A stretch of 64,000 nt of DNA from Eubacterium ramulus ATCC 29099 (GCF_000469345.1 NZ_KI271109.1:1-64000), one strand, 5' to 3'. Counted from the stretch's first letter, positions 52,701-62,831 are shown. Translations and numbers: made by a program. Notes: generated from the letters alone by a model not told the origin.

Positions 52701-53981
52701 ATGAAAAAGAATTTAATTGCAACAATTTATTTAAAAAACGGAAAACTGGTCAGCGGTTTCAATGATTACACGGAACAGGATGATCTGATGGAACGGATCC
52801 GTCTCTATAATGACAACGGTATCGACAAAATTTATCTTTTTGACCTTTCCGACAACGATGCAGAACATGAACTGAATCTTCATACCATGAAGGAAATCAA
52901 CCGCGTTTCTGAGATTCCGGTATATGCAGGCGGCAACATTAACCGTCTGGAGGATATCAAAAAAATATTATATGCCGGATGCAAGAAAGCTATTTTAAAT
53001 CCGGTAAAAGATGTGACGGCACAGCTATCCAAAGAGGGAGCTATGCGATTCGGTAAAGAAACTCTGGCATTGTCTATCCACAATGTAGATCTGTTTTTCA
53101 AACAGAAAGAAGCTGTTGAAAATAACACCAGTGAACTGATCGTTCTGGATCCGGCGTTGATGGGAACGCTTGGAAATGTTACCGATATGTCCTATTCCAT
53201 GATTCTGACGGAAACAGATAATGAAAGCATCTGCAAAGCATTACAGTCAGATGATACCATTAACGGCATTTCATCCAAAACGATCAGTGCACCAGATACG
53301 GATATCATGGCTTTAAAAGCATATTTAAAAGAACAGGATATTGAAACAGGACATCTGGAGACCTCCTGTGAATGGTCGGAGTTCAAATTAAATTCCGATG
53401 GCATGATTCCGGTTATTGTACAAGATTACAAAACCAATGACGTGCTGATGCTTGCCTATATGAACGAGGAAGCATTTTATACCACATTGTCACTGGGTAA
53501 GATGACGTATTACAGCAGAAGCCGTAACGAACTCTGGACAAAGGGTATGACCTCCGGACATTACCAATATGTAAAGGCTCTTTCCATTGACTGCGACAAA
53601 GATACGATTCTGGCAAAAGTTTCCCAGATCGGTGCTGCCTGCCACACCGGCAAGCGCAGCTGTTTCTACACAGATCTGGTCAAAGAAGAGTACAAGGAGA
53701 AAAATCCGCTAGAAGTATTTGAGAATGAATACAATATCATCCTGGACCGTAAACTTCATCCGAAAGAAGGATCTTATACAAACTATCTCTTTGACAAAGG
53801 AATTGACAAAATTCTGAAAAAAGTCGGAGAAGAGGCTACCGAAATTGTGATCGCAGCAAAAAATCCGGATCCGGAAGAAATCAAATATGAGATCGCAGAT
53901 TTCCTGTATCATATGATGGTCATGATGGTAGACAAAGGAATTACCTGGGATGAAGTATTGGAAGAATTATCTCAAAGATAA
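52701..53981 (+). CDS. hisI: HisIE bifunctional enzyme with N-terminal degenerate HisF-like barrel
   Basis: 426 residues in three parts. Residues 1-220 align by eye with His[16 protein letters not shown] with [25 protein letters not shown] with [27 protein letters not shown] with IPFTVGGGIHDFE, and [15 protein letters not shown] with the HisF C-terminus. The HisF catalytic aspartates 11 and 130 correspond to Y10 and H127, so cyclase activity is unlikely. Residues 222-330 are HisI ([19 protein letters not shown]; zinc cysteines in ACHTGKRSC), and 340-426 are HisE ([29 protein letters not shown]). These hydrolyse and open phosphoribosyl-ATP/AMP. True hisA, hisF and hisH do not follow. Confidence 0.92.
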   Translation: MKKNLIATIYLKNGKLVSGFNDYTEQDDLMERIRLYNDNGIDKIYLFDLSDNDAEHELNLHTMKEINRVSEIPVYAGGNINRLEDIKKILYAGCKKAILNPVKDVTAQLSKEGAMRFGKETLALSIHNVDLFFKQKEAVENNTSELIVLDPALMGTLGNVTDMSYSMILTETDNESICKALQSDDTINGISSKTISAPDTDIMALKAYLKEQDIETGHLETSCEWSEFKLNSDGMIPVIVQDYKTNDVLMLAYMNEEAFYTTLSLGKMTYYSRSRNELWTKGMTSGHYQYVKALSIDCDKDTILAKVSQIGAACHTGKRSCFYTDLVKEEYKEKNPLEVFENEYNIILDRKLHPKEGSYTNYLFDKGIDKILKKVGEEATEIVIAAKNPDPEEIKYEIADFLYHMMVMMVDKGITWDEVLEELSQR

Positions 53982-54094
53982 AAACCAGAATTTGTATCTG
54001 CCCGCATACAGAAATTCAGAAAGATGCTTCTCCCTGTGCGGTGAACACAGATGTTCTGAATCAGAAGACATCTGCATATGTAAATAAAAGCAAG

Positions 54095-54147
54095 GAAAGT
54101 TTATCATTACACCAGAGAAAGGCTGTAATAATAAACTTTCTTTTTTT
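54095..54147 (+). terminator. terminator after the his operon
   Basis: GAAAGTTTAT 54095-54104 and ATTACA 54106-54111 pair with TGTAAT 54124-54129 and ATAAACTTTC 54131-54140, interrupted only by a C/A mismatch, then TTTTTTT. Just upstream CAGATGT and ACATCTG (about 54048-54074) form a second hairpin. Confidence 0.9.
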
Positions 54148-54177
54148 ATCAACACTTTTTTCGAAAGGAGTGTGTGT

Positions 54178-54480
54178 ATGCATCCGGAGCAATATGAAGA
54201 TCGAAAACGATACATCAATGCCATAAAAAGCAGTTTTTCTACTTCCGGGCAGCCACTAAATGCAAATGAGCAAGGCGGTGATAACAACCGTTCTGAAAAA
54301 GTTCCCCACAGTTTTTTAGGTGTCCGTTTTTTTCTTGCACTCTGCCTGTTTCTTGCCTTTTTTGCCATTAAACAGACCGACACTTCCTGGAAAGGATGGG
54401 ATGCAAAGAAAATCACCCGGCAGCTTCAGTCTACCATGGATGTATCCGGCATTTCTGACTGGTTCAAAATACTTCCATAA
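54178..54480 (+). CDS. small single-pass membrane protein, unknown function
   Basis: 100 residues. The N-terminal half is charged and polar (MHPEQYEDRKRYINAIKSSF, then a low-complexity N/G/E/S stretch), a single helix FFLALCLFLAFFAIK lies about 58-72, and a short C-terminal domain (WDAKKITRQLQSTMDVSGISDW) follows. The orientation would leave the C-terminus outside. AAAGGAG lies before the ATG. It sits between the his terminator and the ABC exporter genes, with no terminator before the latter. No family was recognised. Confidence 0.6.
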   Translation: MHPEQYEDRKRYINAIKSSFSTSGQPLNANEQGGDNNRSEKVPHSFLGVRFFLALCLFLAFFAIKQTDTSWKGWDAKKITRQLQSTMDVSGISDWFKILP

Positions 54481-54566
54481 TTTTGAAATTTTATACTTTC
54501 TTTATTGCTTCTGTTTTTAGATAAACCTATAATAAAAGCATAATAAGTTACTGCGAGGAAAAAAGG

Positions 54567-55268
54567 ATGTCTTATATCGAATTTCAGAATATTACAAAAG
54601 AATATAATACCGGCGGAAATGCTATTTTTGCATTAAAGGACGCTTCCTTTTCAGTGGAAAAAGGAGAACTGGCGATCATACTCGGTGCTTCCGGTGCAGG
54701 AAAAACAACCGCACTGAACATTCTGGGCGGCATGGATACCGCAACTTCCGGTCATGTGATGGTAGATGGATCCGACATCACCACCTATGGAAAGAAACAG
54801 TTGACCCAGTACCGTCGGACCGATATTGGCTTTGTATTCCAGTTTTACAATCTGGTTCCGAACCTGACCGCACTGGAAAATGTGGAATTGGCTTCTCAGA
54901 TCTGCAATGATTCCCTGAACGCAGAACAAACACTTGTGAAAGTAGGTTTGGAGCAACGCATTAAAAACTTTCCGGCACAGTTATCCGGAGGCGAACAACA
55001 ACGTGTATCCATTGCCCGTGCACTGGCAAAAAATCCAAAACTGCTGCTTTGCGACGAGCCTACCGGTGCACTGGACTACAATACCGGAAAACAGATCCTT
55101 CAACTTTTACAGGATACCTGCCGCAGGGAGAAAATCACGGTACTGATCATCACCCACAACTCTGCTCTGGCACCGATGGCAGACCGGCTGATCCAGTTTA
55201 AAAATGGCACCGTAATCAGTGAAACCAGCAATCCGACTCCGGTTCCGATTGCAGAAATAGAGTGGTAA
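54567..55268 (+). CDS. ABC transporter ATP-binding protein (MacB/LolD type)
   Basis: 233 residues. Walker [11 protein letters not shown]-loop [17 protein letters not shown], signature [19 protein letters not shown], Walker [13 protein letters not shown] and H-loop ITHNSAL are complete. The length and the [12 protein letters not shown] context mark the MacB/LolD/FtsE branch, which works with FtsX-like permeases as mechanotransmitters rather than classical pumps. It is followed after 4 nt by such a permease. GAGG precedes the start. Confidence 0.95.
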   Translation: MSYIEFQNITKEYNTGGNAIFALKDASFSVEKGELAIILGASGAGKTTALNILGGMDTATSGHVMVDGSDITTYGKKQLTQYRRTDIGFVFQFYNLVPNLTALENVELASQICNDSLNAEQTLVKVGLEQRIKNFPAQLSGGEQQRVSIARALAKNPKLLLCDEPTGALDYNTGKQILQLLQDTCRREKITVLIITHNSALAPMADRLIQFKNGTVISETSNPTPVPIAEIEW

Positions 55269-55272
55269 ACAG

Positions 55273-58200
55273 ATGAAAGCTTACTGGAAAGACATAACAC
55301 GAACAATAAAAAAAGAAAAAAAACGGTTTTTCTCCATTCTTCTGATCACATTTCTTGGAGTTACCATGTTTGCCGGATTATCCGCCGGATGCCGGGATCT
55401 GCGCGCATCTGCAGATGATTATTATGACAGACAGAATCTGTATGACATCCGGATTCAATCCACCCTCGGACTGACCAATGAGGATGTGAAGGCAGTCTCT
55501 CAGGTAAAAGGTGTAGAAAAAGCCTGTGGTACTTACAGTGAAACCGCCTTGGTACAGGCGGGCGATCTGCAGCAGAAAGTAGAGGTAACACTGCTTGATA
55601 TGAAAGGATTTAACCAACCCCTTTTACTGGAAGGTACACTTCCGCAGAGTGCATCAGAGATTGCCGTTTCACAAAATTATTGTATCGATGCCGAAAAAAA
55701 GATCGGTGACCAGGTAACACTAACGGCGCAGCGCACTTCCGGAGATGAGGATACCTCCGCACTAAAACAGCATAGCTATACGATTACAGCAATCATGCAG
55801 GATGCTGCAGACCTGATCGCAGATGACGGTGCTGCGTCCTTCCGCTCCTCCCAGTCAGCAAAATATTTCTTCTACGTCACTTCTGATGCACTGGACAATG
55901 AAGTATATTCTGCCATTGAACTGAGTGTTCGCGGTGCAAAGAACCTTTCCTGTTTTTCGGAAGAATATCAGGATAGGGTAGATGCTGTCAAAAAACAGAT
56001 TGAAAAAGAAATCAAGGAAAAACGTGAGCAGGCCCGTTACGATGAAGTTGTTTCCGATGCTGCTGCAACACTGGCAGATGCGCGTCTGGAAGCAGATACT
56101 CAGTTCGCAGATGCAGATGCGAAAATCACAGATGCGAGAGCGGAACTGGATGATGGGAAAATACGGCTGGCAGATGGCTGGCAGCAACTTCAGGACGGAA
56201 TCCGCCAGTTAAATGAGCAAAAAAAGAGTGCGGCCGAGCAGTTCCGGCAGGGATATGTAAAGATTTCTGACGGTTATACACAGCTTGCTTCCGGAGAACA
56301 ACAGTTAACTTCCGGAAAGGCAGAATTAAAGGAACATCAAGTTCAATTAAATCAGGGCGCAGCAACATTACAGCAGCAAAAAACAGCTGTTATGCAGGAA
56401 TTATCCAATGCGGAAATACAGCTGACTCAGGGACAGCAACAGGCATCCGACGGAAAAGAGCAGATTCTGGCTCAGGTCTCTCAGATACAAACGCAAATGG
56501 GAGATGCATGGCCACAGGATTCCTGGAAATCCTATGAAACAGCAGTAGAAAACGGTAGCACATACAACAGTGAGAAAACCACTTTTCAGACTGATTTGAA
56601 AACCAGGATAGAAGTTCTGAATGCTGCACTGGATACACAGATTCTTCAGCTGGATCCGAATGCCGCCGACTATGATATGCAAAAACAGGTACTGGAAGAC
56701 CGGAAGACACAGTTACTGCAGATTCCGGATGGCATGTCTACACTTGAAACACAATATGAATCCCTACAGACAACTCTGTTTCAGTTAGAAACGCAAAAGG
56801 CAGCTATCCAGACGAAAAAACAGGAGGCGATCCAACAGTTTACCGATGCCGAAACAGAGCTGAATATACAGCAGCAACAATTATCCGGAGCTGCCGCTCA
56901 GTTGGAACAACAGGAACAAAAACTGACCAGCGCCAGACAAGAACTTGGGGCAGGTCTGGCAGAGTTGAAACTTCAGGAACAAAATGCCAATACCCAGTTT
57001 ATCAAAGCAGATCAGGAAATTCAGAAAAACACAGACAAACTGAATCAGTCTGAGCAGGAACTGGCAGATGGTTCCGCAAAGCTGGAAGAGCAGATGCGGA
57101 AATTAGAACAAGAACGAAGCAAGGCATATGCAGAACTGGCAGATGCACAGGCAGATATTGATGCCATTCGTATGACGAAATGGTATGTGCAGGATCGCAG
57201 CTCCATCAGCAGTTTTTCCACCATTCAGAGTGATGCAGATTCCATTGAGACGATTGGAACGGTATTTCCGATTCTCTTTCTTTCGGTTGCGATTTTGATC
57301 AGCCTGACGACCATTACCCGTCTGGTAGAGGAAGAACGCGGACAGATCGGTATATACAAAGCACTTGGTTTCTCAGATGCACATGTATATGGAAAATACC
57401 TCACCTACACGTTATCCGCATGTATCTGTGGCGGACTGCTGGGAGATATCGGTGGTTTTATCCTGATGCCGAAATTCCTGTTTATGGTTTTCGATGTCAT
57501 GTATAAGATTCCATCTTACCGCTTTCTGTTCCATGCAGGTTATGGAGTCTGCGGTATCCTGCTGTTTGTAGCCGGAGCCCTGATTGCAGCAATCTGCGCA
57601 TGTCACAGTGAACTGCGGCAGTGTCCGGCAGCACTGATGCGCCCGAAAGCACCGAAAGCCGGATCCAGGGTATTTCTGGAAAAAATCCCGTTTTTGTGGA
57701 AACGCCTTTCTTTCCTGAATAAAGTTACATTCCGCAATCTGTTCCGTTATAAAAAGCGTCTGATCATGACCATCAGCGGCATCCTTGGATGCACCGCACT
57801 TCTGGTGGTAGGTATGGCCATCAAGAACTCCGTAACGGATCTGATGCCAAAACAGTATAACCATATCTATCGCTATGACATGATGGCAGTTGTTATGGCC
57901 GAAGATTATGATAATTTTACAAAACAAATCGATACAGATTCGAATATTTCAGATTACCTCGGACTTCAGATGGATACGGTACAGGCGAAAAATGAAAGCC
58001 AGACAGTGGAAGAAACAGTTCCGCTCTATGTAATTCCGAAGGATGCTTCCATTGCAGATTATATCAATCTGGAAGGCCTGGATGGCAAAGAAAAAGATCT
58101 GTCTGATGGTCAGATTTTTGTTACTCAGAACCTGTCAGAAGTAATGGGATTTACTGCAGGAGATTCTCTGCAGATCCAGAACAGTGACCTGAAAGAATGT

Positions 58201-58836
58201 ACTTTTTCTGTGAATGGCATTTTACATAATTATCTCGGAAATGCGATTTATATGCGGCAGAGTACTTATGAGGCACTGATGGGCGATTATACACCGAATG
58301 CGATACTGGCACATTTATCTGCTTCCTGTGATGATCCGGTATCCTATGCGGATACTCTGTCCCGGGAAAGTGATGTCGTATCCTGTAGCAGCGTACAGAC
58401 CATGCGTGATGAATTCACAAAATCCTTCAGTCTGATCAATTGTGTCGTTGTTTTGGTAACAGCCTTGGCGGCAGGCCTTGCCTTTGTTGTATTATTCACG
58501 CTGGCTACCACCAATATTTCCGAGCGAGAGAGGGAACTGGCTACCATCAAAGTACTTGGCTTTTTCGACAACGAGGTGCATCTGTATGTCAATAAGGAAA
58601 CACTGATCCTCACAGTGATCGGTATTATACTCGGACTTCCGGTGGGGCGTTTTTTCAGTGGTCTGCTGACTATGGTTTTAAAAATGCCTTCTATATACTT
58701 TGCGGTTTCCGTACATCCGACCACCTATCTGTTTGCCGGAGGTATGACGTTTCTGTTTGCACTGGCAGTGGATTTCATCACAAACCGGATGTTAGACCGT
58801 ATCAATATGGTAAATGCATTGAAGAGTGTAGAATAA
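55273..58836 (+). CDS. FtsX-like ABC permease with long extracytoplasmic coiled coil
   Basis: 1187 residues. TM1 about 17-38; an extracytoplasmic region about 40-655; TM2-TM4 about 660-778 (first FtsX domain); a second unit with TM about 829-849, a MacB-like periplasmic-core-type domain about 855-1050, and three final helices (about 1055-1170). Residues 235-635 form an unusually long coiled coil with recurring LxxG and QLxxG units such as LADGWQQLQDGIRQLNEQ and SGEQQLTSGKAELKEHQ. It pairs with the ATPase upstream. Export of a peptide, lipid or signal across the wall is possible; the cargo is unknown. Two stacked FtsX domains match the family's usual duplicated plan. Confidence 0.88.
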   Translation: MKAYWKDITRTIKKEKKRFFSILLITFLGVTMFAGLSAGCRDLRASADDYYDRQNLYDIRIQSTLGLTNEDVKAVSQVKGVEKACGTYSETALVQAGDLQQKVEVTLLDMKGFNQPLLLEGTLPQSASEIAVSQNYCIDAEKKIGDQVTLTAQRTSGDEDTSALKQHSYTITAIMQDAADLIADDGAASFRSSQSAKYFFYVTSDALDNEVYSAIELSVRGAKNLSCFSEEYQDRVDAVKKQIEKEIKEKREQARYDEVVSDAAATLADARLEADTQFADADAKITDARAELDDGKIRLADGWQQLQDGIRQLNEQKKSAAEQFRQGYVKISDGYTQLASGEQQLTSGKAELKEHQVQLNQGAATLQQQKTAVMQELSNAEIQLTQGQQQASDGKEQILAQVSQIQTQMGDAWPQDSWKSYETAVENGSTYNSEKTTFQTDLKTRIEVLNAALDTQILQLDPNAADYDMQKQVLEDRKTQLLQIPDGMSTLETQYESLQTTLFQLETQKAAIQTKKQEAIQQFTDAETELNIQQQQLSGAAAQLEQQEQKLTSARQELGAGLAELKLQEQNANTQFIKADQEIQKNTDKLNQSEQELADGSAKLEEQMRKLEQERSKAYAELADAQADIDAIRMTKWYVQDRSSISSFSTIQSDADSIETIGTVFPILFLSVAILISLTTITRLVEEERGQIGIYKALGFSDAHVYGKYLTYTLSACICGGLLGDIGGFILMPKFLFMVFDVMYKIPSYRFLFHAGYGVCGILLFVAGALIAAICACHSELRQCPAALMRPKAPKAGSRVFLEKIPFLWKRLSFLNKVTFRNLFRYKKRLIMTISGILGCTALLVVGMAIKNSVTDLMPKQYNHIYRYDMMAVVMAEDYDNFTKQIDTDSNISDYLGLQMDTVQAKNESQTVEETVPLYVIPKDASIADYINLEGLDGKEKDLSDGQIFVTQNLSEVMGFTAGDSLQIQNSDLKECTFSVNGILHNYLGNAIYMRQSTYEALMGDYTPNAILAHLSASCDDPVSYADTLSRESDVVSCSSVQTMRDEFTKSFSLINCVVVLVTALAAGLAFVVLFTLATTNISERERELATIKVLGFFDNEVHLYVNKETLILTVIGIILGLPVGRFFSGLLTMVLKMPSIYFAVSVHPTTYLFAGGMTFLFALAVDFITNRMLDRINMVNALKSVE

Positions 58837-58863
58837 ACTTCAACACAGAATAGAAAAGAACCC

Positions 58864-58897
58864 GTAAAAGCGTCATGTTCTCATTGACGCTTTTTAC
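58864..58897 (+). terminator. terminator after the ABC exporter operon
   Basis: GTAAAAGCGTCA 58864-58875 pairs with TGACGCTTTTTAC 58885-58897, with the T-run inside the right arm, so it may work in both directions. Confidence 0.85.
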
Positions 58898-58950
58898 TGT
58901 CTTATGCTAGAATGGAAAATTGTGCAGGAAATCAAAAAAAGCACCTGCAT

Positions 58951-59025
58951 AATTTGAACGCAGAATAAGCATTCCCCCGCTTCAAGTGCGTAGAGCACTA
59001 AGCGGTGGTTAAGGGGGATGCTTAT
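58951..59025 (+). repeat. dispersed palindromic element, copy 2 (complete)
   Basis: Starts AATTTGAACGCA as in the copy at 7569 (36 of 38 identical). Here the full fold is present: ATAAGCAT 58965-58972 with ATGCTTAT 59018-59025 and CCCCC 58974-58978 with GGGGG 59013-59017 form a 13-bp stem with one bulged T; GCTT/AAGC and AGTGC/GCACT (58985-58989, 58995-58999) form the apical arm. Immediately upstream TGCAGG 58923-58928 pairs with CCTGCA 58944-58949. No ORF lies inside. Confidence 0.8.
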
Positions 59026-59073
59026 GTCCGCTTTACAATCAAAAAGTATACAAAATAGAACAGGAAAAAAAGA

Positions 59074-60945
59074 ATGAATAATAAACTTGCGTTAAAAGAC
59101 GAAATTTTATTGACCATAGATAAACCTGCCCGTTATATCGGAAATGAGGTAAATATGGTCCGTAAAAATCCGGAAGCGGTGAAGATACGTGTTGCCTTCG
59201 CATTCCCGGATGTATATGAAATCGGTATGTCACATCTTGGCATCCAGATCCTGTATCATCAATTCAATCTACGGAATGATGTGTACTGTGAACGTGTCTA
59301 TTCCCCCTGGCCAGATCTGCACAAGATTATGAAAGAACAGCAGATTCCGCTGTTTGCACTGGAAACCCAGGATCCAATTAAGGACTTTGATTTCTTATGT
59401 ATGACACTGCAGTATGAGCTTTGTTATCCAAACATTCTCCAGATTCTGGATCTGGGTGGAATTCCTCTGAAATCTGCAAACAGAACAGATCATATGCCAA
59501 TCGTCATCGGCGGTGGCCCCTGCGCATACAATCCGGAACCGATTGCTGATTTTTTCGATATCTTCTATATCGGAGAAGGCGAAACCGTATACGATGATCT
59601 CTTTGATCTCTATGAACAGATGAAAGAGGATGGCAGTTACAGCCGCCAGAACTTTTTACACGAAGCAGCTAAGATTCCGGGACTGTATGTACCGTCTCTC
59701 TATGAGGTATCTTATAAAGAAGACGGAACCATCGCTTGTTTTCAGCCGGTTTATGAGGATATTCCTACTGTGATCCACCGTCAGGTAGTGGAAAATATGT
59801 CCGAATCTGTGTATCCGGACAAACCGCTGGTACCATTTATTAAAGTCACACAGGATCGCGTTGTTCTGGAAATTCAGCGAGGCTGTATCCGTGGCTGTCG
59901 TTTCTGCCAGGCCGGTATGGTGTACCGTCCACTGCGGGAACGCAGTCTTGAAATGTTAAAAGAAAAAGCTTATCAGATGCTGACCAGTACCGGACATGAG
60001 GAAATTTCCTTGAGTTCTTTAAGTTCCAGCGATTACACCTATCTGGAAGAACTGCTGACTTTCCTGATCGATGAATTTAAAGATAAAGGCGTAAATATTT
60101 CCCTGCCATCCCTGCGTATCGATGCGTTTTCACTGGATGTTATGAGTAAAGTACAGGATATCCGAAAAAGCAGTTTGACTTTTGCTCCGGAAGCCGGTTC
60201 CCAGCGTCTGCGTGATGTCATCAACAAAGGTCTGACCAAGGAAAATATTCTGCATGGTGCCGGACTTGCCTTCGAAGGTGGATGGAATAAAGTGAAATTA
60301 TATTTCATGCTGGGACAACCTACAGAAACCATAGAAGATATGAAAGCCATCGGTGAACTTGCAGAAGAAATTGCCGAGCGTTATTATGAAATCCCGAAGG
60401 ATCAGCGAAATGGAAAATGTCAGATCACAGTAAGTACCTCTTTCTTTGTGCCAAAACCGTTTACACCTTTCCAGTGGAGCCCGATGTGCACAAAAGATGA
60501 GTTCCTTGGACGGGCAAAGATTGTAAATGAGACCATCAAATCTCAGTTAAATAAGAAGAGTATTCGATATAACTGGCATGAAGCAGATGTCACAATGATC
60601 GAAGGAATCCTTGCCAGAGGTGACAGACGTCTTTGCAATGCACTGATCCGTGTCTATGAAAAAGGAGGCATTTTCGCAGCCTGGTCTGAATTTTTCGACG
60701 ATCAGATCTGGCAGGATGCGTTTGCGGAAGAACAGATTGATACAGACTTTTATACTACCCGTGCCCGTCAGGAAGATGAAATCTTCCCATGGGATTTTAT
60801 CGATGCAGGTGTAACGAAACAGTTCCTGTTGCGTGAATGGCATGCAGCCAATGAGGAAACGGTTACTCCGAATTGCCGCCAGAAATGTGCCGGTTGCGGA
60901 GCCATGAAATATAAAGGAGGCGTATGCTATGAGAATCAGAATTAA
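59074..60945 (+). CDS. TIGR03960-family B12-binding-domain radical SAM protein
   Basis: 623 residues. The N-terminal region (about 20-200) is B12-binding-like: FPDVYEIGMSHLGIQILYHQ, then GGGPCAYNPEPIADFFD. The radical SAM core follows with IQRGCIRGCRFCQAGM as CX3CX2C motif and SLSSSDYTYLEELL. The C-terminus has paired cysteines CRQKCAGCGAMKYKGGVC. The reaction is unknown, but it is nearly always next to the TIGR03936 gene, as here, where they overlap by 17 nt. It may act in RNA or cofactor modification near RNase G. Confidence 0.93.
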   Translation: MNNKLALKDEILLTIDKPARYIGNEVNMVRKNPEAVKIRVAFAFPDVYEIGMSHLGIQILYHQFNLRNDVYCERVYSPWPDLHKIMKEQQIPLFALETQDPIKDFDFLCMTLQYELCYPNILQILDLGGIPLKSANRTDHMPIVIGGGPCAYNPEPIADFFDIFYIGEGETVYDDLFDLYEQMKEDGSYSRQNFLHEAAKIPGLYVPSLYEVSYKEDGTIACFQPVYEDIPTVIHRQVVENMSESVYPDKPLVPFIKVTQDRVVLEIQRGCIRGCRFCQAGMVYRPLRERSLEMLKEKAYQMLTSTGHEEISLSSLSSSDYTYLEELLTFLIDEFKDKGVNISLPSLRIDAFSLDVMSKVQDIRKSSLTFAPEAGSQRLRDVINKGLTKENILHGAGLAFEGGWNKVKLYFMLGQPTETIEDMKAIGELAEEIAERYYEIPKDQRNGKCQITVSTSFFVPKPFTPFQWSPMCTKDEFLGRAKIVNETIKSQLNKKSIRYNWHEADVTMIEGILARGDRRLCNALIRVYEKGGIFAAWSEFFDDQIWQDAFAEEQIDTDFYTTRARQEDEIFPWDFIDAGVTKQFLLREWHAANEETVTPNCRQKCAGCGAMKYKGGVCYENQN

Positions 60946-61648
60946 ATTCCGTAAGTACGGTGTTATGCGTTTTATCGGACATTTGGACATCATGCGTTAT
61001 TTTCAGAAAGCCATGCGCCGTGCCAATATTGACATTGCTTATTCCGAAGGATTCTCACCGCACCAGATCATGTCCTTTGCGGCACCTTTAGGCGTAGGCA
61101 TCACCAGTGACGGAGAATACCTGGATATTGAAGCAAAATCTACGAAATCCACGCAAGAATCCATCGCTGCATTGAATGCGGTTATGGTTGATGGTATCGA
61201 AATTACGCAATATGTTGCCCTGCGGCAGGATGAAAAAAAAGCAATGACGGCAGTGGGAGCGGCAGATTATATTGTATATTTTAAAAATGAGATTGATTTT
61301 ACCCAGGAGGAACTGGAAGAAAAAATCCGTATCTATTATGAAGAACGGAGCAATATCGAAGTGACAAAGCAGACGAAGAAGAGTGAGCGTGTCATCGACC
61401 TCAAGCCGCTAATCTATGTGTTCCGTCCATATGTGGAAAAAGAACTTGGCTGGCAGGGATTTTTCCTTCAACTTTCTGCCGGAAGCACTGACAATATCAA
61501 ACCAGAACTGGTATTACAGGATTTTTATCAGTATTTTGGGGAAAAATATCATCCATTTAATATGCAGATCCACAGAGTAGAAACTTACGAACACACCGAG
61601 GACGGATTAAGACCGCTGTATCAGGCAGGTGATGTCATTGAAGCATAA
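60929..61648 (+). CDS. TIGR03936-family (DUF2344) protein
   Basis: 239 residues. Conserved opening RIKFRKYGVMRFIGHLDIMRYFQKAMRRANIDIAYSEGFSPHQ, then FAAPLGVGITSDGEYLD. The family is defined largely by adjacency and fusion to the TIGR03960 radical SAM proteins, so the two likely form one enzyme system. No catalytic residues can be named. Its start lies inside the preceding gene behind AAAGGAGG, and it overlaps the RNase gene. Confidence 0.92.
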   Translation: MRIRIKFRKYGVMRFIGHLDIMRYFQKAMRRANIDIAYSEGFSPHQIMSFAAPLGVGITSDGEYLDIEAKSTKSTQESIAALNAVMVDGIEITQYVALRQDEKKAMTAVGAADYIVYFKNEIDFTQEELEEKIRIYYEERSNIEVTKQTKKSERVIDLKPLIYVFRPYVEKELGWQGFFLQLSAGSTDNIKPELVLQDFYQYFGEKYHPFNMQIHRVETYEHTEDGLRPLYQAGDVIEA

Positions 61649-62831
61649 AGTCATTATCACAGATACCTCTGTCAACAGTCATCAGGTGCGTATGTGTGCC
61701 ACCGTTTCCGAACGCCGGATGCTGGAAGTACGCTGCCGAAAACTCGGGCAGGAATCCATCCTGGGAAATATCTATGTAGGACGGGTACAGAAAGTCGTTC
61801 CGAATATTCAGGCTGCATTTATTGAAATCAAGCCGGGGCTTTCCTGCTACTATTCCATGGAAGAAAAGGCTGCACCTGTGTTTGCAAAAAAAATCCCATC
61901 TTCCAGACTGGTACAGGGAGATGAACTTCTGGTGCAGGTAACACGGGAGAGTGTCAAGACGAAAGCACCGACTGTTTCTGGTAATCTGAATCTGACCGGC
62001 CGATATCTGGTAGTGACCAGCGGCGACTGCCGGCTCGGCTTTTCTTCCAAACTGACAAAAGCTGAAAAAGAGCAGTTCCGTACACTGCTGGAACCGGAAT
62101 GGGATGGTTCCTATGGTATTATTGTCCGTACAAACGCAAAAGAAGCCGAGGCGCCGGTACTTCTGGCAGAACTGCAACAATTAAAAACGCAGTTGCAGTC
62201 AATCTGTGATACTGCAGCCATGCGGACCTGTTTTTCCTGTGTCAGCCGCACACCGGAAAGTTATATGGGCTATCTGAAAAACAGTCGACAGGAAGGATTG
62301 ATAGAGATTGTCACCGATCTGCCGCAGGTGTATGAACAAATAGAGCAGCAACAGTTTTCCGACCCGGTTTTTGCACAAATACCGGTTCGGTTGTATGAGG
62401 ACCCCTTACTTCCACTGGCTGCACTTTATAATCTAAATAAACAAACCGAAGAAGCGCTGCAGCCAAAAGTCTGGATGAAATCCGGTGGCTATCTGGTAAT
62501 TGAGCCGACGGAGGCACTGACTGTAGTGGATGTCAACACAGGAAAGAGCGTAAATAAAAAGAATCGGCAGGAACATTTTCTGAAAATTAATCTGGAAGCA
62601 GCAGAAGAGACAGCTGCACAGCTTCGGCTCCGCAACATATCCGGAATTGTCATTATTGATTTTATCAATCTGGAACAGGAAGAAGACCGGAATACCGTCA
62701 TGGAGCATCTGCGCCGCTGTGTAAAAGTAGATTCTGTTCCGGTTCAGGTGATCGATATGACAAAACTGAACCTTGTGGAGCTCACAAGAAAAAAAGTTGA
62801 AAAAAGTTTGGCAGAACAGTTGACAGAATAA
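61638..62831 (+). CDS. rng: ribonuclease G/E family protein
   Basis: About 397 residues. RNase E/G-type endonuclease for rRNA and mRNA processing. The S1 domain occupies about 35-125 ([24 protein letters not shown]), and the catalytic DNase I-like part has [10 protein letters not shown], with the metal-binding aspartate, and [17 protein letters not shown] with a second aspartate. It lacks the Zn-link CPxCxG of E. coli RNase E and is shorter than RNase G. TTG at 61638 fits AGGTGAT at 61627-61633; ATG at 61632 overlaps that site. It overlaps the preceding gene. Confidence 0.9.
   Translation: MKHKVIITDTSVNSHQVRMCATVSERRMLEVRCRKLGQESILGNIYVGRVQKVVPNIQAAFIEIKPGLSCYYSMEEKAAPVFAKKIPSSRLVQGDELLVQVTRESVKTKAPTVSGNLNLTGRYLVVTSGDCRLGFSSKLTKAEKEQFRTLLEPEWDGSYGIIVRTNAKEAEAPVLLAELQQLKTQLQSICDTAAMRTCFSCVSRTPESYMGYLKNSRQEGLIEIVTDLPQVYEQIEQQQFSDPVFAQIPVRLYEDPLLPLAALYNLNKQTEEALQPKVWMKSGGYLVIEPTEALTVVDVNTGKSVNKKNRQEHFLKINLEAAEETAAQLRLRNISGIVIIDFINLEQEEDRNTVMEHLRRCVKVDSVPVQVIDMTKLNLVELTRKKVEKSLAEQLTE

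Noticed and set aside
56070-57170. DNA repeat array within the permease gene
   Set aside because: Periodicity is at protein level (coiled-coil heptads); DNA units are not regular direct repeats and there are no CRISPR-like spacers.
57412-57927. 171-codon minus-strand frame inside the FtsX permease
   Set aside because: Shadow of a well-supported membrane protein; no ribosome binding site.
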